64,000 nt of DNA from Spirodela intermedia (Eukaryota > Streptophyta > Magnoliopsida > Alismatales > Araceae): assembly GCA_902729315.2 (NCBI GenBank), contig LR746271.1:4856001-4920000 (forward strand), read 5' to 3'. Position 1 is the first letter of the stretch, and each line of letters begins with the position of its first letter. Below, piece after piece: positions 11,925 to 23,879 of this stretch. The notes beneath the pieces are model-generated. The model saw only the letters and a program-made list of their open reading frames with translations. It searched no databases and was not told the DNA's origin. Position numbers and translations under genes: made by a program.

Positions 11925-12555
11925 GACGTAAGAGGTCTCTTTCATGCTGCCTGAACTTGGTCGAGAAATAATGCAGCATGAACGAGAATGAGAACTTCAA
12001 TTTGGCCAGATAGTTCCCTCGGGAACAGCTTGAGGACGAACTCACCATGATATGTGGTCAACGTACATTCCTTCCCTCACTCCAACCTTATTCTATGTGT
12101 CTTGACTCATGTAAAAATTACTACGGAAATGATGCCTTCACGAGAACCAACTACTCTCTTGGCTACTCTCTTGGCTGTGCATGACTTGTTGGGGTCATTC
12201 CACTGTGAGAGCCTTTGTAAGCAAAAACTAAGTTCTCACGTGGGCAGGTTAGAAACAGCAAAGCTTAGAAGCTGAAGATGACCATTATTGTATCTTCACG
12301 CTCATCAACTAGTTTATGGGATATCGACGTCAAATAAAACTCGTCTGTCACCAACACTGGGCTTGTTTATTCTCTGGTAAGATTTGAGTTGAAGACTAGG
12401 AGGAACTATATTCTATCTGATTATATAAAATCTTGAACGTCTGAAAGTCATAAACGAAGTCTGAATTTGAAGAAGAATAAACCTGTGGAACACCATCTAA
12501 ATCAATCCATTTTGCTAGTTATCTCTGGTCGTAGCAAACATGTTTAAGTTTTTAG
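11925..12555 (+). other. 3'UTR and downstream flank of copy 1
   Basis: This stretch is similar to 40817-41410 after copy 3. Possible polyadenylation signals are AATAAA at 12333 and near 12476, also present in some form after copy 3. No open frame is supported. The likeness to the copy 3 flank stops near 12555, where the promoter-like block of copy 2 begins. Confidence 0.5.
11941..11982 (+). other. 3'UTR inverted repeat (hairpin) of copy 1
   Basis: The arms TTCATGCTGC (11941-11950) and GCAGCATGAA (11973-11982) are perfect 10-base complements around a 22-base loop, starting 16 bases after the stop codon. Copy 3 has the same structure at 40833-40879 with one mismatch. It would fold in the transcript; no function is known. 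Confidence 0.6.
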
Positions 12556-13921
12556 TAATGTTTTCTGACACGAGGTGATGTTGGGGTTTATATCTCCGGT
12601 TAGCGACTTCGGTAGTACGAATCGAGGAAGAGAGCCTGTATGCAGGAGACATCGTCTGGTGGCCCTAAGCCTCGCACGAACCAAAAATCCGCACGAGAGC
12701 CGAGGGACATGCATATGATATTCGCAAATATTGTTCGCCACCGGGCGCGGTCAAATGAAAGGCTGGGCTTTAGAGCCCTCGTGGCATCATCAATTGGATT
12801 GCAGATGGCGTCAGACCTATTTTTGGGGCATCCCACCCGCCATTTAGTATGCCGCCCATGTGCGGAATACAACGGCGCTCGAGAGAAAGTTTTCGACTCC
12901 CGTACAAGTACTTTTTCTTCCTCTAGACGTCATGTCACCATCTCTCACTCGCTGTACGTACGCATGGTTCAACGTTTTTCTGTCTACAAAAGTGACAACG
13001 TGCAAGGTTGGTTTTTCATTTCTTGCAGCAGGGCAGGGATATCGACTCCATTGATGATGCCTCTAGCGGTCTTATGAATCGAGTTTGGTGCGGAGATTGC
13101 ATCTGTTCTACGAGTGAGTGCCATTGCGTACATTTGAATTGCGTTTCATTTCACTGTTTACGCGGGTAGCGGAATGATGTCTAGAGCGACGGTGGATTGC
13201 ACGAACTACGAAGAAGATAAGGGAAACAGATGCGATAAGCTTGACATTTACTCGAAATAGCTTTTGAGAGGCCGGAAAGAGCGTACCATCGAGATGACGG
13301 AAGGAGAGGAAGGAAACCGCCTGATTGGATATCGAAATGTGATGCCTCTGTGGCTCCCTCAGATCTCCCTCAGTCCAAATCAAGAATCGATTTTCCTGCT
13401 GAAAATCTTTCGCTGGTCTCCTATCAGTCTTATATCTGCTGTTGTCTTAAGAGCAGGAAGGAGTGAAGCTGGTGGGACGAAAAACCGACCCGAGCTCCAG
13501 AAACGGGCATCGTCTCTTAGGTTTATTTCCTCTCTCTCTCTCTCTCTCTATCTCTCTCCACCCTTGTTTTCCCTCAGAATTGGCAAGGATTGCTTTCTCT
13601 TGTCGAATGCAAAACCCACCTTGTCTTCCATCATCTTCCCACCTTTTTCCCATATAGGTTAATCTCCGATTAAAGGGCTCGTACAGCATCTTACGCCACT
13701 TGGGCACTCGTTAGCTGTTCCAAAGTTGGCAAGCCACTCCTTTTTTAATAAACAAGGCAAAGATTCCAGAGATCGGAGCTTCCATGCTCATAACAACATG
13801 TTCTTCTTCGTGAAGTTCTATTCCCTTTAGGAGGATCGTCCTTCCATTTTCTGGGGACTGTTGGATCTATCAGCGAGAGACGTGGTGAGGCAAAAAAAGT
13901 TGGAGGAGAGAGATGGAAGGC
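12556..13921 (+). promoter_or_regulatory. Tandem junction and promoter/5'UTR block of copy 2
   Basis: From about 12640 this matches the promoter blocks of the other copies: GTTTACGCGGGTAGCGGAATG near 13150-13177, CTGATTGGAT (inverted CCAAT) at 13321-13330, and a CT-rich leader at 13525-13562. Unlike copies 1, 3 and 4 it lacks the far-upstream block, because it directly follows the 3' flank of copy 1. A weak 5'UTR intron can be proposed (donor GTTAAT near 13658, acceptor CCCTTTAG near 13830). Confidence 0.5.
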
Positions 13922-16853
13922 ATGGCGAGGAAGAAGATCAAGAGTAGGAAGTTAGATAACACGACCGCGAGGCAGGTGACCTCCTCGAAGCGGCGGAGGG
14001 GCCCATTCAAGAAGGCAAAAGGGCTGGGCATACTCTGTGACGCCAAAGTGGGGGTGATCGTCTTCTCCTCCACTGACAAGCTCTCCGAATATTCCAGCAA
14101 CAGGTGCAAAACCTTTCCTTTTAGTCCCTTTTGCAGCTTTCTCGCTCTCTCTCGCCTACCTGTTCTTGCTTTCTCCTTCTTGCCGCCTCTCTGATACAGA
14201 AGTTCATATCCCATTATGCCGGATGGGGGAAGGTGTTGCAGTTTATCGTATGCTTGTTGTGTAATTTTCCTCACTCCAATGTCTACCCTTTTCTTTCTCA
14301 ATCTGAGCCGTAGTTCTTCCTTTGCTTGTTATGCCTTTCGGTAACGGAAAACGAGGGTTTGAAGGGGTGTGAAAAGTGTGACGAGATCCACTGAGGATAG
14401 TGGAAGCCAAGAAGACGCATGGAACGAGGAGACTCTGAACGGTGTGCAGGCCTGCATTAATTGGTTGATTGACATAAAAGATATGGATAGATAGATCGCT
14501 AGAGAGAGAGGACAGAAGAGAGAGAGAATGGGAGATAAGGGAACGGGGAGGAGTCCTGAACGAGAGAGAGCGTGGATGATGAGAACAATAGTTTGCATGT
14601 AGCTTAACTTTTATACCTTTCTGACAGGACTAGAGCATGGCTCTGTCCCCCAGGTTTAAAAACAGAATAGGCCACATCTTGTTTCTTTGATTGGGTTTGA
14701 AGATATGGGACTGTAAATGGACTAAATCGGGTGGTTTGACGCACCAGCAGCGAAAACTTTTCGTGTAATTATAGCACATAGTGAAAACGTTTTATGTAGT
14801 TTATAATTTAAACTTAGATTATTCTTCGCCTTTGTAACGCTTATCTTGGATGAAACTTCCTGCTCTAGGGGGCACGATCCCATTGGTAGGTAACGGGGTA
14901 GTGAGTGCTACGTAGGATGGTGGCGACTTTCAATCATCTCTAACGGGGTAGTCCCGTTGGGTTTTATTTTCACACTTTTAGTTTTTCGAATTTGTTTGAA
15001 CATTTCTTAAATCTCTTTTAAAAATCCATCTTTTTAGAAGCGGCCTAATAGAAACTCAGCCCGTTTCATGGCCCAACATTGTAATCCCAAAGGCATTATT
15101 CGGTATTCCAAAAATTTCTTGTGTTGTGAGTCTCTCTCTCTCTACTTGTAGATCAACCACCTCCCCTATGGATTCAAGGATCGTTTTAATCTAATAGAAT
15201 TATGATTATTCTCTGGTGAACTTTAGGGTCAAAGCTTCCAAGTTTGGTGGATTCGGGAGAATGTTCTTTATAGAAATTACACTTCTCGTGTATTCAACAC
15301 TGAAATTTCGTCTCCACACCACTCCTAGTGTATCACTCATTGGGCAACCATTTCAATGACTCACAAGCACACAAATATGATTGTAGGTCTATTAGCTCTA
15401 CATCATACTTTCCCCTCTTATGCGTTAGACCTAACTAACTTTCTTTCAACCTTGCTGAAGAGGTACAGAGGGCCATTACCTGGCAAAGAACAACTGAAAA
15501 TGGAAAGAGTTGCCTGGCCTATGATATATGGATCACCTTTCGAAGTCGACAAAGGCTAGTTCATCACATAAGTACGCTCCCGAACCGCTGGGGCCTAATG
15601 GTTGGAACCTCCACCGCGGAATCGCAAGCGTCGGCCAGGGACATGTTCTGGATCAGTTGTGGGAGCGGGTTGCCCCGCTGCAATTGGAAAATGTTGTGTA
15701 TTCTTCCCGTGGAAGAAGACCCCAAGGAGAGGAAGAAGGAAGAAGATGGAAACAGAGGTACCATTTGCCTTGTAGAAGTCCGGTACTACAGGCCAGCAAG
15801 CGGCACAGTGCTTATCACCGTCGTCGGCCAGGGACACCGTGGAATCGCAAGCGGGTTGTCCCACAGCAATTGGAAAAAGTTGTGTATTCTTCCAGTGGAA
15901 GAAGACCCCAAGGAGAGGAAGAAGGAAGAAGATGAAAATAGAGGTACCATTTGCCTTGTGGAAGTCCGGAACTACAGGCCAGAACATGTCTGAGCTGCTG
16001 TTGCTGCCCATCTTATCTTCAAAGTATGAGAGGTTGAGGGTGGACCACATTGCAGTGACAGAATTGGCAACGGTCTGAGAAACCCAGGAAATCCGAACCC
16101 TACATCGGTTTATCACATTGGAGTAGTTAAATCTGAAATCCAGCCTTCCCACCTTTACCTACATGCTCTTGATGAAGAGACTTCCAAAAACTCCGAAACT
16201 CTCAGAGACGACTCGCTAACGCAGCAACCAATTATAAATGCATTCTTACGGATTTCCCAAGATGGACATAAATGGAAACTTTGGGGCTAGTCTTTGATGC
16301 TCTAGTCTTTGATGCTCTGAATTTCCCAGTTATCGCACAATGACATGGGTATCAATTATTTTCATCCTCTTGTTCCCATGCTCACCCAAAAAGTTCTTCC
16401 GGTCTGCTTTCTTTTCTGCGGTAAACACTGCTTTGTCATCTATGAATGAGTTATTTTATGCTTCTATGCTTCGGAACTATTTACGTTCCTAGGATGCCTT
16501 TTTGTACTAGACATGTCGAGAATCTGTCAAATAACTTAAAATGATTTTCCTAACTTATCTTTCTGGTATTCAAAGGGCGCGAAATTGATGGAGAATGGCC
16601 TTCTGAGAAATGAGGTAATCGGGCGTCTTCTCATTTTTTTCTCCAGTCTTCACCTCCCTAATCGATGCATGCAGAGCTCACCCATCATTGGTTCGTCAAA
16701 ACAGATTGAGTCTGCAAGCGGCAGAAACCAGGCAGCCCACTCTGAGACTGCCGAATGTGGAGAGGAACAATCAAGGGAGTTGCCAAAACACGCCTTAAAC
16801 TCTGGGTCGCCTCATTATTGTTGCGACTGTTCAGATACGTCACTTAGACTCGG
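13922..16853 (+). pseudogene. SVP-like MADS-box pseudogene, copy 2 (lacks I/K exons and last exon)
   Basis: Exon 1 (13922-14103) is full length with a normal donor. It encodes a MADS domain with unfavourable changes: [13 protein letters not shown] replaces [13 protein letters not shown], and KGLGIL replaces K/EELAIL. After intron 1 the sequence passes at about 14990-15350 into unrelated DNA and then into the intron 5 block, so exons 2-5 are missing. Exon 6 (16576-16614) has lost one codon, a GAG. Exon 7 (16705-16853) is open and the same length as in copies 1 and 3. No final exon encoding LPF-stop is found before the 3' flank. A transcript could at most join MADS to the C-terminal tail, without dimerisation helices. 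Confidence 0.85.
15600..15990. repeat. Two-copy tandem repeat inside the intron 5 block of copy 2
   Basis: A unit containing CAATTGGAAAA(A/T)(A/G)TTGTGTATTC, AGACCCCAAGGAGAGGAAGA and TACCATTTGCCTTGT occurs twice, at about 15615-15795 and 15842-15985, with near identity. Copy 3 has it once (about 38450-38630) and copy 1 has one diverged copy (about 8935-9110). The duplication is therefore specific to copy 2. Confidence 0.75.
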
Positions 16854-18360
16854 GTATGCTTTTAATCAAACGTAAATACTTTACCATTATTTTTTTCATT
16901 TGTTACAGATTTCAGCGAATGTTCTTTTTACCACGTTCGTTGCTTGACTTCCTAGTTTTAGCATGGTACTTCCTAGTTCTGGATCCTCCCTACTGACTGA
17001 CGTTCTAGTCAACTGCATCCTCTTGAGAGAGAAATACCATAGATTAGCATCCACGAAAGGCAGCTTCAGTGATATAGTTTGCACTCATCACTTTCCATTA
17101 TCATCTTATTCTCGCTTGATATTATCTGTTCGTTCTAAGAACTACATCACTAGGGCTTTAGAGTCTATTTTTGTCAGATGAGTCTTGATGTCAATGAAAA
17201 CCTCTTTTAATCACGACTTTTATGAGTCAATGAAAATGCCTTTGGCTACTCTTGTCACCTAATCATGTTATTTCTGCGGTTATAAGCTTGGAGTCCTTTT
17301 CTTAGAATGCTAAACGTTTATATCTGATATCTTAATTTATTGTCATGAGTGCTAGTCTTATCGTCATCACAATATTTTATTATTTGAATAATCATCTACC
17401 TTAGACATGTTTAAGCAATCACGAAGATAGAGAAACAGCCGTAGAGATAAATCACAACTGCAAGTAGATCAGGCACGTCCAATACTTTCCATAATCAATT
17501 ATAAATTTGATTGGCTCTGTAACGTTGTACAGACATTTTGAACTCATTTACTTATCCTAAACATCCCCAGGATCCATTTGGTTTGGCATTGATGTTACTG
17601 GGCCTTCAAATTGTGGGGTGAGATGGTTTCACCCGGTAGAGCAGTACAAAACCTTTTGATTGGGTCGGACCCGAGAATCTTGAAATGATGGGTTTTTCAA
17701 ACAGAGGGTTTGGATTAGCTTTGAGGATTATAGGCTTTCGTTGATGGTTAGATTAGTCCATTAGCTCCTGACAGGCTTTTCTAGAGCTCCCACTGCTCTA
17801 TCATTGGACCGACCAGTGGACTTTGCCTAAGCTTTGACGATGGAAGACTTGTCCCCATTTTATTTTGTCAATGTCGTCTTGTCTTATCAGCATCTTGTCA
17901 TGTACAGCCTATGTAGGAGTAAACTTGATGCATCGCTCCCTTTCTATGAACACCTTCATCGTCATTGGCCAAATAGTTGATTTTTCTTTCAGGTGTAGAT
18001 AATAAATTTCTGCACAGATATTGATTCGATGTCGTCATTCTTACTGAGGTGAAAACTTACATAATCCTCACGTCGTTCTTTTCTTTGACTGCAATTTTCT
18101 TTACTTCTTTGCATCTTCCTCTCTGGCTAAGACAATTTCATCTGATTTTTGTGTTCACTATGCCTTTACTGCTCCTGAGGATGCGGATATAATCCTTTTC
18201 CTGCTCTCGGATTCTAAATTTAGTGGTGTGTTACAAAGTATTCAAATATTTCTCTCCATATTTGTATGGCTGTGCCGGAAGCATGGAGCATTGACAAAGT
18301 ATTCAAATATTTCGTGTCATAATCAGCATGTTAATAGTCAACATAGGGGTTTTTTTGTGA
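16854..18360 (+). other. Remnant of intron 7 and 3' region of copy 2
   Basis: This is similar to intron 7 of copies 1 (9924-11490) and 3 (39519-40590). Around 18180-18350 the likeness jumps from intron 7 sequence to the flank that lies beyond the gene in copy 3. Final exon 8 and the 3'UTR with its hairpin have therefore been deleted. Confidence 0.6.
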
Positions 18361-21300
18361 ATAACTTCACATTTCCCATCCAATCTTGATGATTGACTGC
18401 AGAGTTTGGATTAGGATTGCATAGAGAAGCTTAATAATTGACACCATGGACAATAGTGAGTCACATTTATGTTAGTATTTATGTCAGCTGATTATCCATA
18501 AATAATAATAAGATGTGTCGATATCTGTTGTTCAGGTAGTTTCCCCACTTATTTCTACCATGAGTAAATATCTTACTAAAATAGGCATAACTTGAATAGA
18601 ATGAAAATGTTGATGTTACCAATTGACATAAGTAACATAATAGATGCTTTATAGGTTTCTTTCACTGACGTTCTTACCCTTTAGGGTGAATATGACAACT
18701 TTTCATAATTTTCAGATGTTTTTAATGTGTCTACTTTTTTGAGAGAAATGGACACTGTTCAAAAACAAAAGACCATGTGCAAAAGATCAAACTATAATCA
18801 CCTTAAGCTCTTCCCATTTGGAGCAGGACTCTTTCTTAGGTACAAAAAATGTTTCTGGTTTTTATATGAATGAAAATAATTTTCAAAAACTCAATTTAAA
18901 TTTTCTACTCTTGGGCAATATACTGAAATGTTTCATGAAAATACTGAATTAGTACTACATCACATGATAGGATGAGGATAAATGAAGTCTTAGTAACTAT
19001 TTTAAAGCTAAAGTGATATTATCTGATGAACTAGCATGACCCTATATTGTGATAGTTAGGCTCACAATTATAATGCTTGTGATGCTAAATGTTGTAATTA
19101 ACTTAAAACTAACTAAGAAATTTCATAGACCACTTGACTAGAAAATTTTGCAAATATCAGCAAAGTTTGATGACAATTCGTGTTTCATTAAATTTGAAAT
19201 CCTCTTATCCTAATGTTCATAAAGGGAGTCTACTTAGTAGTAAATTGGCCCGACATGAGGAAAAATATGCTCGTAATAATGGAACAACCACAAGTTGAAT
19301 GAGGAAATATCAAAAAAAATACTTACCACAAGCTATTTATTTGATGAGCTATGGTTCATATTTGTTGACCACTTTCATTTTTTACTATAAAAAAATAGAA
19401 AAGTGATGTCCATGAGAATCAACTAAATCATTAGTAGACAACTCCTAGAACAAGTCTTTAATGTCTAAATTGGTGGAACGGTTCTATGATCATGTTGCAA
19501 AAATTAAGCTTCCACACCTAGGTCCAATACCTTCACTTTTAGGATGATTTGTTGTGTAGAACATGTCACTCCAAAAGTAGACTACCCTTGTTCAATGACA
19601 CCAATTGCACGTGGTGGGAAACTAATATGCAGTTACTGAATACATTACTTGAAATTTAATACATAATAGCTCATGCAACTTTAAAGGTTAGAGCATAGAA
19701 TCATTGATAATTAAAGAAAGAAACTCATATTTGAATACCAAGACAATTAATATCTTATTTGTGTACCAAATCCAAATGAATTTCATGGGGTGTTAAGTTG
19801 TCAATTGCCTAGAGACACTTCACACAAACTCGAGTTGAGATACAAAGTTTGAAATGAAACATTTACTATGCAAGTATAAACTCTTATTAGTGTATCCTAA
19901 AGATACTATTCGTAGCTCTTGGTTTTGCTTGTGAAATACTATATTAAGTTGATCATTTCTCAGTAAGTCTCTAAAGAAATTCCAATTTCAATATTTATGA
20001 AACAAAATTCATATCAAATTGAGTTACAAAATTGTAGTGAGTATAGATTGATTTCACAAAAATGATGAAAAATTTAGTGATAATTTTTATATTCCCTATG
20101 TAAATTTAAATCTAAATAGAAGAACAAAATATAGAAGACTTTTTCAGTCCTCAACACTAATCTTGTCCCCATTCTTCTACAACTCAGCTTATGCTCTTCA
20201 CGTCCTAACATCAAGCTCTTGGTATGCCTTAGTTTTTAACTTAAATCTACTAGAAGTAATTAGAGGAAAGCAAAAGGCTTGCCCACAAATGAAGACAAAG
20301 GGAAGGGAGGTCAAAGAAATTAATAAGAGACAAAAATGACTTGTAGTAAGGAAACCCACTAGTGGAGAAATGAACTAGGTGTTTGGGGGAAAAAGATGAA
20401 ATCAGATGTGGAAACACAAGGAATAAAAATTGAGAATGAGATTAGAGCCAAATCATAAATATAAAATACTAAGAAAATTAATTTAAATGAGATTAAGAGT
20501 AAAAAATCCCCCTCTTCCACTAGGGATGAGGCAGCCAAAAAAACTCAAGTGTAACCATGAATAAAAATTCTGAAACAAAGTCAAACTAAATTAAATCACA
20601 AAAAAAATAATCAATGTCAAACCAAATGGGCATAGTTGGCTGTCATTTGGTGGGAGGGGGAGGAAGGGAGCCACCTTTCACCTTAACTCTGAAATTCTTG
20701 TACTCCAATTATTCTTGAATCAATTTTGGATGTCTAAGAACCAAGCTTCTATTAGATTACCTTTAGTGAGAGTCCAAATTTTGGTTCTCCCCCAATTTCT
20801 CTACATGAATAGTTAGATGTGTTGTATGTTTTTCTCTCTTTGGATCATTTTAGTATAACTAATCAAATTGACCAGCTAGGCTTCTTGAATGGGTCACTAA
20901 TTTACTAATCATGCCATTAAAAATTAAAACTCATTTTGAGAATGTTTTGAATATTTTTTAAAAATTAATAAAAATTCGTATATCTAACACAATGAACTCC
21001 AAGTATTAAATCCCAATTTTAACCATAATCAAAACATTTTTTGGGATTAAAATTTCATGTAAAGTATATTAATATGTGACTAAGTAATAACATGTAAATC
21101 TTATAATATAGCATGTTATCATATTAAAGAAATATATTTATTATTTTTTTGAGTATTTCATGAAGTTTAATATTTTATAATTTTTTTTGTAATTTTTCTT
21201 TGAGTTTTAAAGTCATAGTTAATTTTTTATTAATATGATAGAATTTCAAGAATTTTTGATATCTTTTTATAGTATTTGGAAAGTTAATATATGTTTTAAT

Positions 21301-23340
21301 CGATAATATTTGATTTGTGGAGATGAGGCGACACAATAAAAGGTTGAGGTGCTAACATGTGGCATCATCAAATGAGGCAATCAAAAGTCATCCAAAATGT
21401 CCACACAATCAACATTTAATAGAGCATATTTATTGAGGGTGTAGTGGTTCTCAAAATTTAGGAAGATCCCATCAGTACATCAAGACTTCCAAATTCAACA
21501 TTTTAGATCAACTCATGAGGAAAACAACTCTCGTCTAATCTTATCATAGCCCAAAAGACAAAAATACCCTCATTGAATCACAATCCTAGATCAAAAGACC
21601 ACAGATGAATCACCTCATGAGAAAGCAAGATCAGCCTTATACGTGTATGTTCATTTTCTTGTAAAACCTTACACATTTAAGCCACTATTTAAGGGTGAAA
21701 AACCTAACTTTGAATGGCCTAACATTCAATCAGCTTGCATGAAACAACATTGAGGTTCCACATTCGTCTTGGATGCATTTTAGTTAATTCAAGTGTGGAT
21801 TCTTAATGTAGATCTTTAGAAGAGCTACTCGAAGAGGAAACCACTTAACCTTGGTGACATATGGAGGCCCGAGGTAAGTTCATCTACATTTAACGTATTT
21901 TGTACATGAGCAACCGTCTAACTTACGTAGGTTTGAATAAATAGAGGTATGGTGTTAACTTCATATTCTGATTCGTTTGTGAGTAATTTTCCCTCCTTAA
22001 TCATCTTCTACATTGCTGAACTTCTATTTTGCTCTTTCTAATAGTGAAAATTCTTCTTACTTGCTGTCATCTTTTCTTTGAGTTCATTTGATTTAAATCT
22101 ATTAATCAAATTAAATAGTAATTAAGTAATGCCTAATTCTCATTCCCTATAGATCAACCTCAAAACTTATCACAATACTTACCTATTTAGCATTTCAATT
22201 TGGTAATTTTGTGATTATAAATATTTTTGATCAATTGATTTTGGGGCTTTCAATGACCCTCAATTTCATTTCATCACTAAGGAATATTCAAATAGTAAAT
22301 ATGTTATAAAAGTGTACAAAAAATAGACATTAAGCATCTACCTTGCATAAATAATCTAAATTATGTTTTACTTCATTTCACCATAAATCAATATCATTTC
22401 TATTTCAATTTGACTTCACTATGTCTTATATTTTTCTGATTACTTGAATCACCTTATCGTCATGCATAAAGAGGGAAATTTGTATTTATGAATATATTAT
22501 TAGTCCTAAGGAGTACTAAATTGAGCGCTAAGAGAGAGAGGGGGGTAACTTATCTCTTTAAAATATATCTCCTTTTTCAGATACCTTAATGATATTATTT
22601 TTATTTTTAATTATGTGGGAAGGAAAAAACTAGACAAGGTTGATACAAAACTATTATGATATTTCTATAATATCAAACATTGTTATCTGCAGTTACATAT
22701 CATATGCACTTGTCTATCATAATATCTCAAATTACATACTTTCCTATTTACATTTACCCAAGTAATATGTTGTGATAGACATATTCTCATATATTTATTC
22801 TTTATAATCATATAGTGATGAATATATTTTTCTTAGTTAAATGTTACATTATTTATATTCATTATTATCCAAAATCAAGTGATATCAATGGTAGCTTGAT
22901 TTATTTATCGACAAACATTATGCTTGGTGATGTAATAGGTTATTTAGGCATGTCTAATACTTCATTCTCATGATGAGTTATGTTATCTAGAATTCTATGT
23001 TATATTATCCATGCTTCATGAGTTTACTAGAGTCCTTATATTGTGTCACAGCATTAGATCTCTATTTTTGTGATAGATATAGATGCGATTGTAGTTCTCA
23101 AGAAGGTATCTTAAATAGAGATGATCCAACAAACCAATCCAAAGAAACCAACATAAAGTATTGAAGTAGATATTTAATTTATAGGTTTAAATTTTAGCTA
23201 ATGTTATATGAAGATATCTTTCTTGTAGTGTCTAGACATGGAATAGTCAAATCATCAAATGTTTTTTGTCACTAGGATAACATTATTATTTCTCTAGAGT
23301 GAAAGTGTTAAAATAAAATTGTTTTTTATACTAAAAGCAA
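18361..23340. other. Downstream flank of unit 2, duplicate of the flank after copy 3
   Basis: No gene is supported. The sequence matches 41455-45985 almost throughout, starting at a run containing TTCACATTTCCCATCCAATC. Differences are an LTR-like insertion at 21085-22276 here, and a stretch of about 460 bases at 43990-44447 found only in the other copy. Short AT-rich open frames inside are not conserved. Confidence 0.7.
21085..22276 (+). mobile_element. Solo LTR-like insertion of a second family
   Basis: About 1.19 kb interrupts the duplicated flank. The matching site in the other copy (44756-44775) is uninterrupted and reads GACTAAGGAATATTC. Here CTAAG occurs on both sides (21080-21084 and 22277-22281), a 5-base target duplication. 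The insert ends in CA and starts TAATAACA, which would be TGATAACA before a G-to-A change. No coding sequence. Orientation is taken from the resemblance of its start to the LTR start at 27265. Confidence 0.65.
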
Positions 23341-23879
23341 GATAGCCACACTAATTGGTATACAGGCTATAAGCTAACTTGTGAATTTTAGAGTGCAATT
23401 GTGATAACATCAATTCCTGCCCAACTTATTAATCCATAGATTTAATTATTCTTTGTGATAAGAACATCTAATCGTTGATCAAGATATATTAATAAATCTC
23501 TCTTTGATAAAAGGACATAGACATGGTTCAATCATTACAGGTAATTTGTGAACATGATATTATGTTTATATATATATTTAAACTAACCTTAAAATGCAGC
23601 ATCTAATATCCCTGAATGGACTTAGACAGTTTACTATATACTCATATGGATAAGTTACACTCTCAAATGGATAACTTATTAAAAGAGTTCAAAAAATACA
23701 AGGCACAAACAAGTCTCAAACTTAGCATTGCACAATGCCATGTTGTCAACTTATGTGGATGAAAACCTAGTATGCCAATGATTTTTTAAGTCAGTTCTCA
23801 AAAGAAAAATTATTCATCATCATGTGAGAAAGGTCCAGTTCAAATTGTTTAAAGTGTTTAATGTAAAAGTGTTTAAATG
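23341..23879. other. Intergenic stretch, nothing recognised
   Basis: AT-rich, with no supported open frame, RNA gene or repeat. It lies between the end of the duplicated flank and the start of the 23880 repeat block. Confidence 0.4.

Noticed and set aside
15595-16152. 185-codon minus-strand frame in copy 2
   Set aside because: Its length comes from a tandem duplication of the intron 5 block; the frame is not kept in copies 1 and 3. Reported as an unidentified block and not as a gene.
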